Part shown: positions 1 through 12,237 of the stretch, one piece after another
Position numbering within the stretch: position 1 is the first letter of the stretch
How the letters are laid out: every line of letters begins with the position of its first letter
NCBI GenBank assembly: GCA_010909165.1
Contig: VJWM01000227.1
Location: 229,915-293,914, forward strand
From: Anthoceros angustus
Taxonomy: Eukaryota; Streptophyta; Anthocerotopsida; Anthocerotales; Anthocerotaceae
Direction of reading: 5' to 3'
Length of the DNA: 64,000 nucleotides
Position numbers and translations under genes: made by a program
The notes under the pieces: generated by a model
What the model was told of the DNA's origin: nothing
The model's input: only the letters and a program-made list of their open reading frames with translations
The model's database searches: none

Positions 1-1850
1 GGCGGAAAACACCGACTACGGTGCGAGCATCTCGGTGTCGTGTGCCGACCCGGCCATTCGAATCAAGCGCCTCAAGGCCGGTGCATCAAGTGGACTACGA
101 ATACGAGGAGGAGGCGAGGAGCAATGGAAGAGGCCTATCAGTGCAGAAGCCCCTCAGGCGCGATATCCCAAAACCATGTATCCGCCAACCGGAGGTCCGT
201 CACAACGAGCCCCACCGATGCGACCGCATGGGAGCCCTTCGTATCCTCCGTGTGGTGGTCTTGGGCTGCGGAATCTGGCCATTACTCCAACGCGTGTCCG
301 TACCCAGGCGGTAATGGGGACTTCGTGTGGCGGCGCAAGCGGTGGGCATATATGAGCGACGCTATGTCCCAACCCCGCAAGGCGGTCGAGCGGCGAAAAC
401 TACGAGGAATCGCTACATCGGAGGATAAAGAAATCCGCTCAAGGAGGCAAGAAGAAGAAGAAGCGGGGTTCGGACTCAGGAGGAAGAGTCTTGAGGAGGA
501 GGAGGAAGACCAATCGGAGGTGTCTTGGAGGAGGAGCGTCAAGAAGAGACGGAGGTCTCTAGCGAGGAAGAGTATCCCAAGAAGAAGAGCAAGAAGCCCG
601 GCTAAAAGAAGCGGGGTAAGAAGGAGGTGGTGACACCACCGGTCCAGAAGCTCCGGACCCGACTCCCTCAAGGAGGTGGCAGTGGGAGGACTGGAAAAAG
701 TGATAAAGAGAGTAGAGGACAGCGATAAACGGTTAAGGACCGAGGCGGCGGAAAACACCGACTACGGTGCGAGCATCTCGGTGTCGTGTGCCGACCCGGC
801 CATTCGAATCAAGCGCCTCAAGGCCGGTGCATCAAGTGGACTACGAATACGAGGAGGAGGCGAGGAGCAATGGAAGAGGCCTATCAGTGCAGAAGCCCCT
901 CAGGCGCGATATCCCAAAACCATGTATCCGTCAACCGGTCATCACGGCCCCGATGCACGACCGCATGGGAGCCCTTCGTATCCTCCGTGTGGTGGTCTTG
1001 GGCTGCGGAATCTGGCCATTACTCCAACGCGTGTCCGTACCCAGGCGGTAATGGGGACTTCGTGTGGCGGCCAAGCGGTGGGCATATATGAGCGACGCTA
1101 TGTCCCAACCCCGCAAGGCGGTCGAGCGGCGAAAACTACGAGGAATCGCTACATCGGAGGATAAAGAAATCCGCTCAAGGAGGCAAGAAGAAGAAGAAGC
1201 GGGGTTCGAGACTCAGGAGGAAGAGTCTTGAGGAGGAGGAAGACCAATCGGAGGTGTCTTGAGGAGGAGGCGTCGTCCAGAAGAGACGGAGGTCTCTAGC
1301 GAGGAAGAGTATCCCGCAGAAGAAGAGCAAGAAGCCCGGCTAAAAGAAGCGGTAAGAAGGAGGTGGTGACACCGGCCGGTCCGAGAAGCTCCGGACCCGA
1401 CTCCCTCAAGGAGGTGGCAGTGCGGGAGGACTGGAAAAAGTGATAAAGAGAGTAGAGGACACAGCGATAAACCAGTTAAGGGGAGAGGCGGCGGAAAACG
1501 ACTACGGTGCGAGCGCATCTACGGTGTCGTGTGCCGGCAACACGGCCATTCGAATCAAGCCTCAAGGCCGGTGCATCAAGTGGACTACGAATACGAGGAG
1601 GAGGAGCAATGGGAAGAGGCCTATCAGTGCAGAAGCCCCTCCGGGCGCGATATCCCAAAACCATGTATCCGTCAGCGGAGGTCCGTCAGCGAGCCCCACC
1701 GATGCGACCGCATGGGAGCCCTTCGTATCCTCCGTGCAGGGTAGTGCATTGGGCTGCGGAATCCGCCATTACTCCAAGCGTGTCCGAGGCGGGGTAATGG
1801 GGACTTGTGTGGCGATAGTGGGCATATGACGATGCTATGTCCCAACCCCG
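1..1850 (+). pseudogene. gag: gag remnant, 2.5 tandem copies
   Basis: The same ~740-bp segment is present at 1-745, 746-1488 and, in part, 1489-1850. Each unit has a linker rich in Glu, Lys and Arg. Each ends in a CCHC-type zinc knuckle with part of its cysteine pattern lost to indels. The best copy, at 1808-1840, reads C-G-D-S-G-H then M-T-M-L-C-P. In the first two units the Gly-His of the knuckle survives but the downstream Cys is out of frame. Gag knuckles bind the element RNA during packaging. Copies 1 and 2 diverge from copy 3 just after the motif ccccgcaaggc, which marks the repeat junction. Confidence 0.75.
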
Positions 1851-1997
1851 CACAAGGCAGTACGATATGCCACACCAAGCGGAGAACCCGACCACCAACG
1901 CCACCTCCTAAGGCTGACCGTCGGCAAGTCGAAGATGCTCGATTGGCGGAGTGGGAAGAGATTCCCAGTGCGAGATGGAAAGAACAAGAAGGTGCGG

Positions 1998-4438
1998 TGG
2001 GGGTCGAAAGGAAGGGAGTCGGGCGTGGAAATCTTGGAGGTGTCTACTCGTGGCGAAGGAAGGAGCGGCGAAAGGCGCGATTGAAGAAGAACAAGGAGGC
2101 GTCGGGCCGAGGAAGGCAATCAAACGGAAATACCGGCAGAGGATCCGACCGATGAAGGAGGAGGTGGGGCAGGCGGCTCTGGGAGGATTACCGAAGGAAG
2201 TTCTCGACAGGGGCGGGGAGAAGGGCAGTGCCTCCGCGAGCCGATTTCCGGACGTAGTCCGGAGGTGACCGAGATGTTGCAGGAGGAAATGCGCAAGCAT
2301 CCGGAGAATACCGAACAAGTGACCCGGGAGAGGATGAGGCCAGCGGGATCCTCGATTGGGGTAGAAGCCTCTCCTTTAATGTGGCGGACGATGATGAATC
2401 GGCACCTTGTGTCCTTTCGGCGAGGATAACCCAAATACCGACAAGAGGTCCGTCGGGCCGTTAGGAAAAGCCTCGGCGGAGCACCAAAGCCGGGAAGGGT
2501 AGCAGTGGAAGTGAGGGTGGTGTCCCATACGGACCCAGGCGCCCGATGGTACAAGTGGAGATTTGGATGTATCATCAAGGATGTACCGTTGGACACGGGT
2601 CCGAGTCAACCTCATCACAAGCCACGGCACGGGTGGGCTTCACATCCTTGAACCCTCAACGAAGACTCGAGAATGGCGGACATGTCAAGAAGAGATCCGT
2701 GGGAGTTAACCGAGTCTTGGCCACCATAGCGTGCACCCTACAAACCGGATTTTGTTGTGATCAAACCGGCCGGACCATTAGGGTATGAGGTGTTCTTTGG
2801 GCGGCCATGGGTTGGCCAGAAGCTACACTTTGGAAGGAAGGAGATTCACTTCAAGCCGGTGGGGGTCGAAAGGAAGGGAGTCGGGCGTGGAAATCTTGAG
2901 GTGTCTACTCGTGGCCGAAGGAAGGAGCGACGAAAGGCGCCGGTTGAAGAAGAACAAGGGAGGAAGCGTCACGGGCCAGGAAGGCAATCAAGCGGAAATA
3001 CCGGAGAGGATCCGATGAAGGAGGGCTGACGGGCGGCTCTGGGAGGGATTACCGAAGGAAGTTCTCCGATGGGGCAGGAGAAGGGCAGTGCCTCCGCGGC
3101 CAGCCGATTTCCGGGCAGTCGAGGTGGAGATGTTGCGGAGGAAATGCATCCGGAGAATACCGAACAGTGACCGGGAGAGGATGAGGGGGAGCAGGATCCT
3201 CGATTGGGGTAGAAGCCTCTGCCCCTTTAATGTGGCGGACGATGATGAATCGGCGCACCTTGTGTCCTTTCGGCGAGGATAACCCGAAAAAGAGGTCCGT
3301 CGGGCCGTTAGAAACCCAGCCTCGGCGGAGCACCAAAGCCGGGAAGGGTAGCATGGAAGTGAGGTGGTGTCCCATACGGACCCAGGCGATGGTACAAGTG
3401 GAGATTTGGATGTATCATCAAGGATGTACCGTTGGACACGGGTCCGAGTCAACCTCATCACGAAACCACGGCACGAAAATTGGGCTTCACATCCTTGAAC
3501 CCTCAGAAGACTCGAGAATGGCGGACATGTCGAAGAGATCCGTGAGGAGTTAAAGTCTTGGCCACCATAGCCGCACCCTACAAACCGGATTTTGTTGTGA
3601 TCAAACCGGACCATTAGGGTATGAGGTGTTCTTTGGGCGGCCATGGTGGGTTGGCCAGACAAGCTACACTTTGGAAGGAAGGAGATTCACTTCAAGCGGT
3701 GGTGGGACCCTAAGGTGCGAGAAGGAGGGCTGACGGGCGGCCTGCCGGAGGGATTACCGAAGGAAGTTCTCCGTGCAGACGGGGAGAAGGGCAGTGCCTC
3801 CGCGGCCAGCCGATTTCCGGACGTGGTCAGGAGGTGACCGAGATGTTGCGGAGGAATCATGGCATCCGGAGAATACCGAACACCAAGTGACCCGGGAGAG
3901 GATGAGGCCAGCGGGATCCTCGATTGGGGTAGAAGCCTCCCCCCATGTGGCGGACGATGATGAATCGGCACCTTGTGTCCTTTCGGCGAGGATAACCCGA
4001 AATCTGACAAGAGGTCCGTCGGGCCGTTAGAAACCCAGCCTCGGAGCACCAAAGCCGGGAAGGGTAGCAGTGGAAGTGAGGGTGGTGTCCCATACGGACC
4101 CAGGCGCCCGATGGTACAAGTGGAGATTTGGATGTATCATCAAGGATGTGGACACGGGTCCGAGTCAACCTCATCACAAGCCACGGCACGAAAATTGGGC
4201 TTCACATCCTTGAACCCTCAGAAGACTCGAGAATGGCGGACATGTCAAGAAGAGATCCGTGGGGAGTTAACCGAGTCTTGGCCACCATAGTGGCGCACCC
4301 TACAAAGCTGGATTTTGTTGTGATCAAACCGGCCGGACCATTAGGGTATGAGGTGTTCTTTGATGGTGGGTTGGCCAGACAAGCTACACTTTGGAAGGAA
4401 GGAGATTCACTTCAAGCCGGTGGTGGGACCCTAAGGTG
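1998..4438 (+). pseudogene. pro: retropepsin-like protease region, three tandem copies
   Basis: Units start near 1998, 2861 and about 3701; the third lacks the first ~100 bases. Each carries the aspartic protease active site Leu-Asp-Thr-Gly, at 2589-2600, 3432-3443 and 4151-4159. In the third copy Leu is replaced because about 7 bases upstream are missing. Segments rich in hydrophobic residues follow, ending in a 'KPAGPLGYEVFF'-type stretch. In a live element this enzyme cuts the gag-pol polyprotein. Frames shift directly after the D-T-G triad in all three units, so none is functional. Confidence 0.7.
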
Positions 4439-5612
4439 CGAGAAGGGAGGTTGCTATCACAGCAAGGACACCTATTGTGGGAAGCTGAGCACTACGAAGG
4501 GTATACCTCGTGGAGGACTCCAGCGACAACAAGATAGTTCCGAGGAGGCGTACCCTTTCGCCAAGATCCGCCGGTCCGAGGAGGAGATGGACTACGGCGG
4601 GATGCCTTTGGTGCGGAAGTGGTTGATTGTTTTGAGTAAACGCCACAACGGGGGAGGAAGGAAGTGAAGAGGAGGTCGGACCCGGCTGAGGGAGGCAGTG
4701 AGAGTCGGACCAAGGAAGCGGACATCGAAGGAGTAACACGATTCACCTCCGACGAGCTCTTGAGAGAATGGGGATGCGAGAGGACGATCCCGAGGAGGAC
4801 GAGGGGTTTGGGCCAGGCGGCAGGCAGGAGGCAGTGAACCCGGACGTGGAAGAAGTGGAGGTCCGGCCCAGAAATTCGAAGTTTAAGAAAGGCATGCCTC
4901 CGGACTGAAGGAAGGACTAAAGCATTCTGGGGAGTTTTGAGGTGTTCGCCTTCAAGGTCACGGACATGAAGGGCATTAGAAGAAGTGGGGAGCATAAGAT
5001 CGATTTGAAGCCGGAGGCGGTGCGGTCAAATCCGACAATACAAGCTCAACCCCAAGTATTCGATCAAGGTGAAGGAGGTCCTTGATAAGTACACGGAGGC
5101 GGACATCATTTTCCCCATCGTCAGCGAGTGGGTCGCCGATTGTGGTGGTTCCCAAGAACAGCCAGACAAATTCGGTATGCCAAGATTGGAGGAAGCTCAA
5201 CGCCAGCGGAGAAGGACCACTTCCGATGCCATTCGTGACGACATTTTGGACAAGGTGGTGGACGGACTACTTACTCCTTCCTGGATGGCTACTCGGATAT
5301 AACCAATTGCACCTAAGGGAGTGAGATGGGACAAGACGACCTTCACTACTGAGTGGGGCGTTTGCCTACAAGAGAAGTGCCTTTGGGATGACCGGAGCGC
5401 CGGTCGTTCATGCGTATGGTGACCAACGCGTCTTCCGTGACTTCGAGGGACTTCATGGAGATATTCTGGATGATTTTGTGTGCATGGGGAGCGGGACAAA
5501 CACCTTGGGCATCTAAGAAGGTGCTTGGGCTGCGGAGACTCAATTGAGCCTACACCGAGAAATGCTACTTTGGAATGACGGAGGGAATCTTGGGACATCG
5601 GGTGTCGGCGGG
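4439..5612 (+). pseudogene. pol: Ty3/gypsy reverse transcriptase remnant
   Basis: Around 5050-5330 the frames together show the usual start of a gypsy RT: a 'YTEADIIFPI' stretch, then 'SEWV', a 'VCQDWRKLNA' motif and 'GYNQLHLRE'. The catalytic Asp pair is at 5463-5477 as I-L-D-D-F, the gypsy form of the YxDD box. At least four frameshifts separate these motifs. This single-copy stretch sits between the triplicated protease and the duplicated RNase H/integrase. The 4439-5050 part holds an acidic linker with no recognised domain. Confidence 0.8.
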
Positions 5613-7271
5613 GAATCGAGGTGGACGGGACAAGGTCCGGTCATCCAGTCTCTCCACACGAACCTAAAGGAGCGAGAGGTTTCACAGGAATGGTGGGATA
5701 CTACCGCGGTTTATTAAGGACTTTGCGAAGAGGGCTAAGTTGCGAACTCTGCGGAAGGAGGAGGTTTGGACACAGTCACGAGGCGAGAGGAGGCCTTCGG
5801 GATTCTGAACACCTTGGTAAGCGCAGGTTCTAAGAGGACCGGATGGAGCAGAAATTTCATGTGTATGTAGAGTGTCCGCTTTTGCTATCGGAGTAGTCTT
5901 GAGCGGAAGGACGACAAGCGGGATTATCCGTATACTACGACTGACATCCGGAACGAAAATACACAACTACTGAGGCCAAGCCGGGTATGGTATATCTTTG
6001 TCAAGAAATTCCGACACTACACTACCCGGTGAGTTTGTGTTCTATGTAGACCACTTTTGAAGCATCGGTGAATAAAGGCGGACTGTCCGGACGGATAGCA
6101 AGGTGGATATTGTTGCTGCAGGAGTTCACGTTCAAGTGGAAACAAGACAAGGGAGGCACCAAAATGCATTTCCACGATTGAAAAGGCGGTGTTGAGAGAT
6201 CGGAAGATGCGTTCCGGATGAGACATTGGTTGCGCGGTAAAAGTACAACCGGAGGAGCCCAGACGAACCCCAAGCTACGAGGGCGTAGCGAGCGGAGAAG
6301 GGTCACGGGCCGTCAAACCCTGAAGAAATAGCGGTACCTCAGGGAATGGAGCTTCCAAATCGACTCGTGGGAGAGGAGGCATTCGTGCACTATGCTCGAC
6401 CCTTGAATGTACAACGGTGTGTGTTCAAATTAGGGCGGACGAGCGAAGGTACTTGCAACCGGCGAGGCAGGAGCGGTCGTCGAGGAATGCACGAAGGATT
6501 GGGGGAGGACACTACGCAAGACAGTCACCACCAAAAGATTTTGAAGCGGGGATCTTGGTGGCCAACAATGTATGGGGACACCCACCGGTTTGTGAAGAAG
6601 TGTGATGCTTGTCGGATCGGAAAGCCAACCCCGACGACACGGTGGCCGCTAGTACCGATATTGGCACCGCACCTTCGAAAAGTGGGGTATTGACTTTGTT
6701 GGACCTATACCTGACAAGACACACACAAAGGAGATACATCCCGGTGGCAGCGGACTCGCACGGTGGGTAGAGGCGGTGGCGACAAGAACGGACTCCATAA
6801 AACCTGGCCAAATTCTGTCGAGAACATCATCATCGGATGTCCGCTGCGGTTGGTAAGTGATAGGGGAACCCATTTCCTTAATGATGTGGTGGCCGCCATG
6901 ACGGAGTATTTCGGCATCAATCATCGCAAGACGGCACCCTACAATCCTAAGGCCAATGGGGCAGGAAGACAAATGGGCTCATCTGCGGGATCTGAATAAA
7001 CTCACGATGAACTACGCCCATGCTGGATACCAAGCGCCATCCGCCTGTGGGCGTTAGAAGGTGACCACACAACGGACCCCTTCTTGACCTACGGACACTC
7101 TCCGTAATGCCGGTGGAGTTTGAAGTGCCCACTTTTGAGTAATGATGGAAGGGAGGCGGAGGAGGAAAGCCATCGAGCGACTCTTGGGGTTTGTTGCACA
7201 GGAGGGGGAAGAAGCTCGGTGAAGATGCGATTGGTGCAAAACCAGTGAAGATTTGGCACGATCGCATTGCG
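5613..7271 (+). pseudogene. pol: RT thumb/RNase H/integrase, tandem copy 1
   Basis: This segment is followed directly by its own copy. The integrase zinc-binding part shows 'CDACRIGKP' at 6601-6627. The catalytic core begins with F-E-K-W-G-I-D-F-V-G-P at about 6674, which holds the first catalytic Asp. It continues with L-V-S-D-R-G-T-H-F at about 6849, holding the second. The expected catalytic Glu after 'NPKANG' (about 6958) is destroyed by an indel. A working integrase would insert element cDNA into the genome; this copy is dead. Confidence 0.8.
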
Positions 7272-8930
7272 GAATCGAGGTGGACGGGACAAGGTCCGGT
7301 CATCCGATCTCTCCGGCCGGAACCTAAAGGAGGCGAGAGGTTTCACAGGAATGGTGGGATACTACCGGTTTATTAAGGACTTTGCGGCTAAGTTGCGGAA
7401 CTCTGCGGAAGGAGGAGGTTTGGACTGTCACGGAGGCGAGAGGAGGCCTTCGGATTCTGAACACCTTGGTAAGCGCCGGTTCTAAGAGGACCGGATGGAG
7501 CAGAAATTTCATGTGTATGTAGATGTCCGCTTTTGCTATCGGAGTAGTCTTGAGCGGAAGGACGACAAGCGGGATTATCCGTATACTACTGAGGGCGGCG
7601 GCTCACCCCACGACGAAAATACACTTCTGAGGCCGAAGCCTTGGGTATGGTATATCTTGTCAAGAAATTCGACACTACACTACCCGGTGAGTTTGTGTTC
7701 TATGTAGACCACTTTCTTGAAGCATCGGTGAATAAGGCGGACTGTCCGGACGGATAGCAAGGTGGATATTGTTGCTGCGAGTTCACGTTGAAGTGGAAAC
7801 AAGACAAGGAGGCGGCACCAAAATGCGATTTCATCACGATTGAAAAGGCGGTGTTGAGAGATCGGGAAGATGCGTTCCGGATGAGACATTGGTTGCCGCA
7901 GAAAAAGTACAACCGGAGGAGCCGAACCCCAAGCTACGAGCTGGCGGCCTTAGCGAGCGGAGAAGGGGGTGGTCCGACCTCGAAGAAATAGGCGGTACCT
8001 CAGGGAATGGAGCTTCCATCGACTCGTGGGAGAGGAGGCATTCGTGCACTATGCTCGACCCTTGAGAATGTACAACGGTGTGTGTTCAAATTAGGGGACG
8101 GAGTAGAGCGAAGGTACTTGCAACCGGCGAGAGGCAGGAGGCGGTCGTCGAGGAATGCACGAAGGATTGGGGGAGGACACTACGCGAGTCACCACCAAAA
8201 GATTTTGGGCGGGATCTTGGCCAACAATGTATGGGGACACCCACCGGTTTGTGAAGAAGTGTGATGCTTGTCGTGGATCGGAAAGCCAACCCCGACGACA
8301 CGGTGGCCGCTAGTACCGATATTGGCACCTTTCGAAAAGTGGGGTATTGACTTTGTTGGACCTATCTGACCTCGACAAGACACACAAAGGAGATACATCC
8401 ACGGTGGCAGCGGACTCGCACGGTGGGTAGAGGCGGTGGCGACAAGAACGGACTCGCAAACGTGGCCAAATTCACTGCGAGAACATCATAACCCGACGGA
8501 TGTCCTGCGGTTGGTAAGTGATAGGGGAACCCATTTCCTTAATGATGTGGTGGCCGCCATGACGGAGTATTTCGGCATCAATCATCGCAAGACGGCACCC
8601 TACAATCCTAAGGCCAATGGGTGAGAAGACAAATGGGCTCATCTGCGGGATCTGAATAAACTCACGACTACGCCCATGGGATACCAAGCGCCATCCGCCT
8701 GGGCGTTCGGACAGCAGAAGGTGACCACGGACCCCTTCTTGACCTCGGACACTCTCCGTAATGCCGTGGAGTTTGAAGTGCCCACTTTTGAGTAATGATG
8801 GAAGGGAGGCGGAGGAGGAAAGCCATCGGCGACTCTTGGGGTTTGTTCGGCCACGGAGGACGGGGAAGAAGCTCGGTGAAGATGCATTGGTGCAAAACCG
8901 GTGAAGATTTGGCACGATCGCATTGCGGAA
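7272..8930 (+). pseudogene. pol: RT thumb/RNase H/integrase, tandem copy 2
   Basis: This is a direct copy of 5613-7271 with period 1659 bp. The zinc motif at 8260 has two extra bases after CDAC that shift the frame. The second core motif L-V-S-D-R-G-T-H-F recurs near 8510 and runs open to 'NPKANG' at about 8622, where a stop follows. The two copies differ mostly by small insertions and deletions, rarely by substitutions. At the right junction (near 8922) the sequence cattgcggaatcg continues into unique pol sequence. Confidence 0.8.
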
Positions 8931-9137
8931 TCGGAGTATGTAAAGGAAGGGACTGGCCCTCCTTTATGATAGTCGTTACATGCATTTTCGAGCAAACTTC
9001 ACGAGATGGATGGGTCCGTACCAAGTGGTGCAAGTATATGACAACGGGTCCGTCCACGACTAGATGGAGAGCTGCCCACTCGGGTGAGCGGGTGGCGGGT
9101 GAAGAAGTATCATGCTTAGTGTTGGCGGAGGCGTAGC
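8922..9137 (+). pseudogene. pol: pol C-terminal tail (integrase end)
   Basis: Single-copy continuation of the integrase reading region. It includes a 'FTRWMGPYQVVQVYDNGS'-like stretch typical of the barrel-like C-terminal domain of gypsy integrases, followed by a short tail ending before the polypurine tract. The frame is broken. Confidence 0.55.
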
Positions 9138-9153
9138 AGATGAGAAGGGAGTA
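9138..9153 (+). promoter_or_regulatory. polypurine tract of the gypsy element
   Basis: The purine-rich run agatgagaagggagta lies immediately before the TGTGGGCTATGC start of the LTR. This is where second-strand cDNA synthesis is primed in LTR elements. Confidence 0.6.
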
Positions 9154-9695
9154 TGTGGGCTATGCACTTCCGGGAGTTAGAAATAAGTAGGGTTTCTGTT
9201 TTTAGGATTGAAGGATAAATAAGGCGGAAAAGGAGGAATAAATTGGGGTAGCGCTTGGACGAGGCTCGGAGTATACTCCGGACTCGAGTGAACAACGGAC
9301 CCGGTACCACTATGGCAAGCTCGGACTACGCCGAAGAGATAAGTCCGGAACCCACTCCAGTCAAAATAGGATAAGTGCGAAAGTAACCTAGGAGGAGGCG
9401 TGAGGGCAGAGGCGGCGCCACGTGGGCCACGAGTGGAGGTCGGGCATGCTGAGCGGGCCGTAACCTTGCAGGCCGTTATAGCGGTATTCACGCCCGCGCG
9501 CGTAAGGCGTAAGCGGGCGTAGGGTCGAGTAAGCCATGCGACCCCTGGCGATTCTCGGACAGGCGCCTTCGCCTGTTACTTCCTGGCGCCAAGGAGGAGG
9601 TCATTTATTGCGCGACCTCGACAATCCTCACGGTCCCTTGCGCTCCGCAATCCGGCTCTGGCGCTATCTTTTGGGCGCCAGTCGACAGGCGCGCG
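9154..9695 (+). repeat. gypsy LTR, copy 1
   Basis: Starts with TGTGGGCTATGC directly after the polypurine tract. It shares its whole length with segments at 51758, 62960 and, inverted, 63894. Shared landmarks are 'ggataaataaggcgg', 'ggggtagcgc', the 'gtatactcc' block and 'gggtcgagtaagcc'. The right end is uncertain; homology continues to a 'ggttggagc' motif near 9690, which might be the primer-binding site. Copies differ by many small indels. Confidence 0.7.
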
Positions 9696-11377
9696 TCAAG
9701 GTTGGAGCGGCAGCGGCGAGGAACATCGTGCCGGTGGACTCGACGGCCGGGAGGAGGAGAAAGCAATGGCACCCAAAAGCCGGAATCAGGAGCCATGGAC
9801 CCTCGTGGAGCGCAACATTGTGACCGGCTATCCGGACTTGGCCTGGTGGAGGCGGGGAATTGGTGCGGGTGGCATGGGCGTGTTCCAAATGGTCGGACCT
9901 TTGACGTCACTCTAGTCCGGAGTTTGCGGAAGATCTGGCGGCAACAAGGAGGTCCGATCCAAGAACCTCCGGAGGACCGAGGCGATGGACCTTGGAGGTC
10001 CCGAGGATGGCCCCGCCAAGGAGGAAGAAGGGGCGTGGTGCGAGCCCCTTAAGGCGAAGGGAAGATAGGGCCACCCGCAGTGCGTCTTGAGGCTGGGCGC
10101 GGACAACCAACGGATGGTTGATATCCGATCTGGCCGGACGGTCGAGTAAGGGCGGTAGCCGGATCATTATCCATTGGAACTGCTCACCAAGGTGGATCAC
10201 CTTGGTGATAACTGATGGTATTCATGCGCTCCGGTGAAGGAAGGCGGTGGGAAGGATTATCTTCGGTTCGGTCGAGGCACGCAAGCTAAGGAGCGAAGCC
10301 CTCGCCATCGGTGACCCCATACGATTCATGTATGGGGACATTTCGAGCTCTGAAGGAGGAGGCGGCGCCAAGGAGGAGGCCCCGAGTAGGCGTGCAAGGG
10401 TGGTGGTCGTCCTTGAGACCAAGCGGACTCGGGAGGAGGCGGAGGATTCCGGACTCCATACGTCTGGAGCGAACCCCCTCACCACCCAGGGAAGTTTGGG
10501 AGGCGATTCCCCCTTCCCTCCTTTTGGTGCCCCTCGGGCGGCCCGGCCGAGGGAGGCGGCGGGAGGCGTTGGCGGCTCCGGCACCGACAGAACAACAGCC
10601 AACAACCACGACGGCTGCTGAGCCCCGACGAACTCAGCGGGAGCCGAAGAGGCGGAAGACGGTGCCGCCTACCAACGCAGCACCTCGGTGCAGTACCTTA
10701 CCCCGCCCAGGAGTGGCAAGAGGCAAGAGGCGGTGGGAGGCGAAGGGACGTGGCCCAAGGAGGAGGTCAGCGGCCACCCACCCGGTCCCCCGCGGGAAGG
10801 GGCAAGAGCTTGCTCCGGACCCCTCACCTCCTCCGAGCCCTGTGGAGAAAGAGGGCACAAAGGAGTTAGAGGCCAAGAGGGCCAAGAGGGTGAGACTCGG
10901 ACCTCACCACTCGGGACCGAGGGTCTGATTAGGTCGAGAACCCAGTCGGACTTACTCGTGCGGTATGGAGGTCCTTGGCGGACCGAGAAATGCCGGCTCC
11001 CACTACGGACTTTGTGGGGGCCTCACAGTGGCCGTGGAAGAAACACGGCGAGTCCTGGCTACCGTCATGGACGGAATGCTTTGGGGTCTCTGTGGTACAG
11101 CGGAGAAGACCCAGGAAGTGGAGGCCACCCGGAGGAGGATGGTGGAACTCAAGAGCAAGTGAAGGCGGAGGGGCAAAGGAAAAGGCGGAGTCCCTCGCTC
11201 GGATCGAGGAAGGAAGCGCCGGGTGGCGGAGCGAGGCGGTTCGCAGACGGGCCAAGGTTCTTCAGTCGCGACAGTGAAGCAAGCTCGAGGCCCAAGCGGC
11301 GGAGGACCTTGCGGGCGAAGGCGCGGCGGGAGGCGGAAGGCCGGGGCTGGCAGAGAGCTCGGGACTGGCGGAGGCGG

Positions 11378-12237
11378 CGGCTAGGCGCCAAGTGGGCGAG
11401 GCCAGTAAAGCGGCGAAGGTGGGCGGCAAGCGGCCGGGATCACTGAGGCGTGATCGGGCCGGTGGAGAGAGTCATGACGAGGCTAACTCGAAGGCGCCGC
11501 ATGGGCGAGCAAGGCCGGCAAGGAGGAGGCCGGCACTCGGGAGATAGGGATCTCCGAGTGCAGTGCAGGAGGTAGAGGAGGCGGCGGCGGATGGAGGGCA
11601 GCAAGGACACGCGCTACAACTCCAAGATGCGTCGGGCGGCGGTGATTCTCAGCGAGAGAATCCACGACTCGAGCACGAAATAGAGTGCCTCGGCTCAAGA
11701 CGGAGGAAAATCGGCGACTATCCAAGGAGTTGGGCGTTGCCGGGCTGAAGCGGAGGAAGTCCGAGTCGGACGGAGGTATCGCTGGAGAGGGAGGCTGGCG
11801 GCGGCCGGCTAGGCGGCGCCAAGTGGGCGAGGCCAGTAAAGCGGCGAAGGTCGGGCCGCGGCAAGGATCACTGAGGCGTGATCGGGCCGGTGGAAGAGTC
11901 GGACGAGGCTAACTCGAAGGACGGCGGCTATGGGCGAGCAAGGCGGAAGGAGGAGATGGAGGCCGGCACTCGGGAGATAGGGATCTCCGAGTGCAGTGCG
12001 GAGTAGAGAGGCGGCGGCGAGATGGAGGGCAGCAAGGACAGCTGGGCTACAACTCCAAGATGCGTCGGAGGCGGTGATTCTCAGCGAGAGAATCCACGAC
12101 GCGAAATAGAGTGCCTCGGCTCCGTCGAGGCGGAGGAAAATCGGCGACTATCGAGGAGTTGGGCGTTGCCGGGCTGAAGGAGGCGGAGGAAGTCGGTCGG
12201 ACGGAGGTATGCTGGAGAGGCGGAGCTAAGGCGAGAA
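11378..12237 (+). repeat. tandem duplication, ~430 bp x 2
   Basis: The block from 'ctaggcgccaagtgggcgag' recurs at 11809, and both copies run through 'gatctccgagtgcagtgc' and 'gattctcagcgagagaatcc'. They differ mainly by short indels in GC-rich runs. The repeat lies inside the gag-like region. Confidence 0.75.

Larger units (their letters stand above)
1..9695 (+). mobile_element. Ty3/gypsy LTR retrotransposon, degenerate, 5' end outside window
   Basis: Order along + is gag zinc knuckle, aspartic protease, reverse transcriptase, RNase H, integrase, polypurine tract and 3' LTR. This RT-before-integrase order defines Ty3/gypsy (Metaviridae-type) elements. No reading frame stays open for more than about 200 codons; small indels shift the frame many times. 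Three separate stretches are multiplied in tandem: gag about 2.5 times, protease 3 times, and RT-end/RNase H/integrase 2 times. The element cannot encode a functional polyprotein as written. Boundaries: the left end is cut by the window, and the right end is placed where homology to the other LTR copies fades. Confidence 0.9.

Noticed and set aside
154-758. Antisense open frames rich in Arg/Pro/Ser across the gypsy and gag-like regions
   Set aside because: They mirror the GC-rich sense strand, recur in each tandem unit and contain no motif.
4439-9137. An integrated plant pararetrovirus
   Set aside because: An integrase, LTR and polypurine tract are present, and no movement protein or coat motif is seen; this is a Ty3/gypsy retrotransposon.
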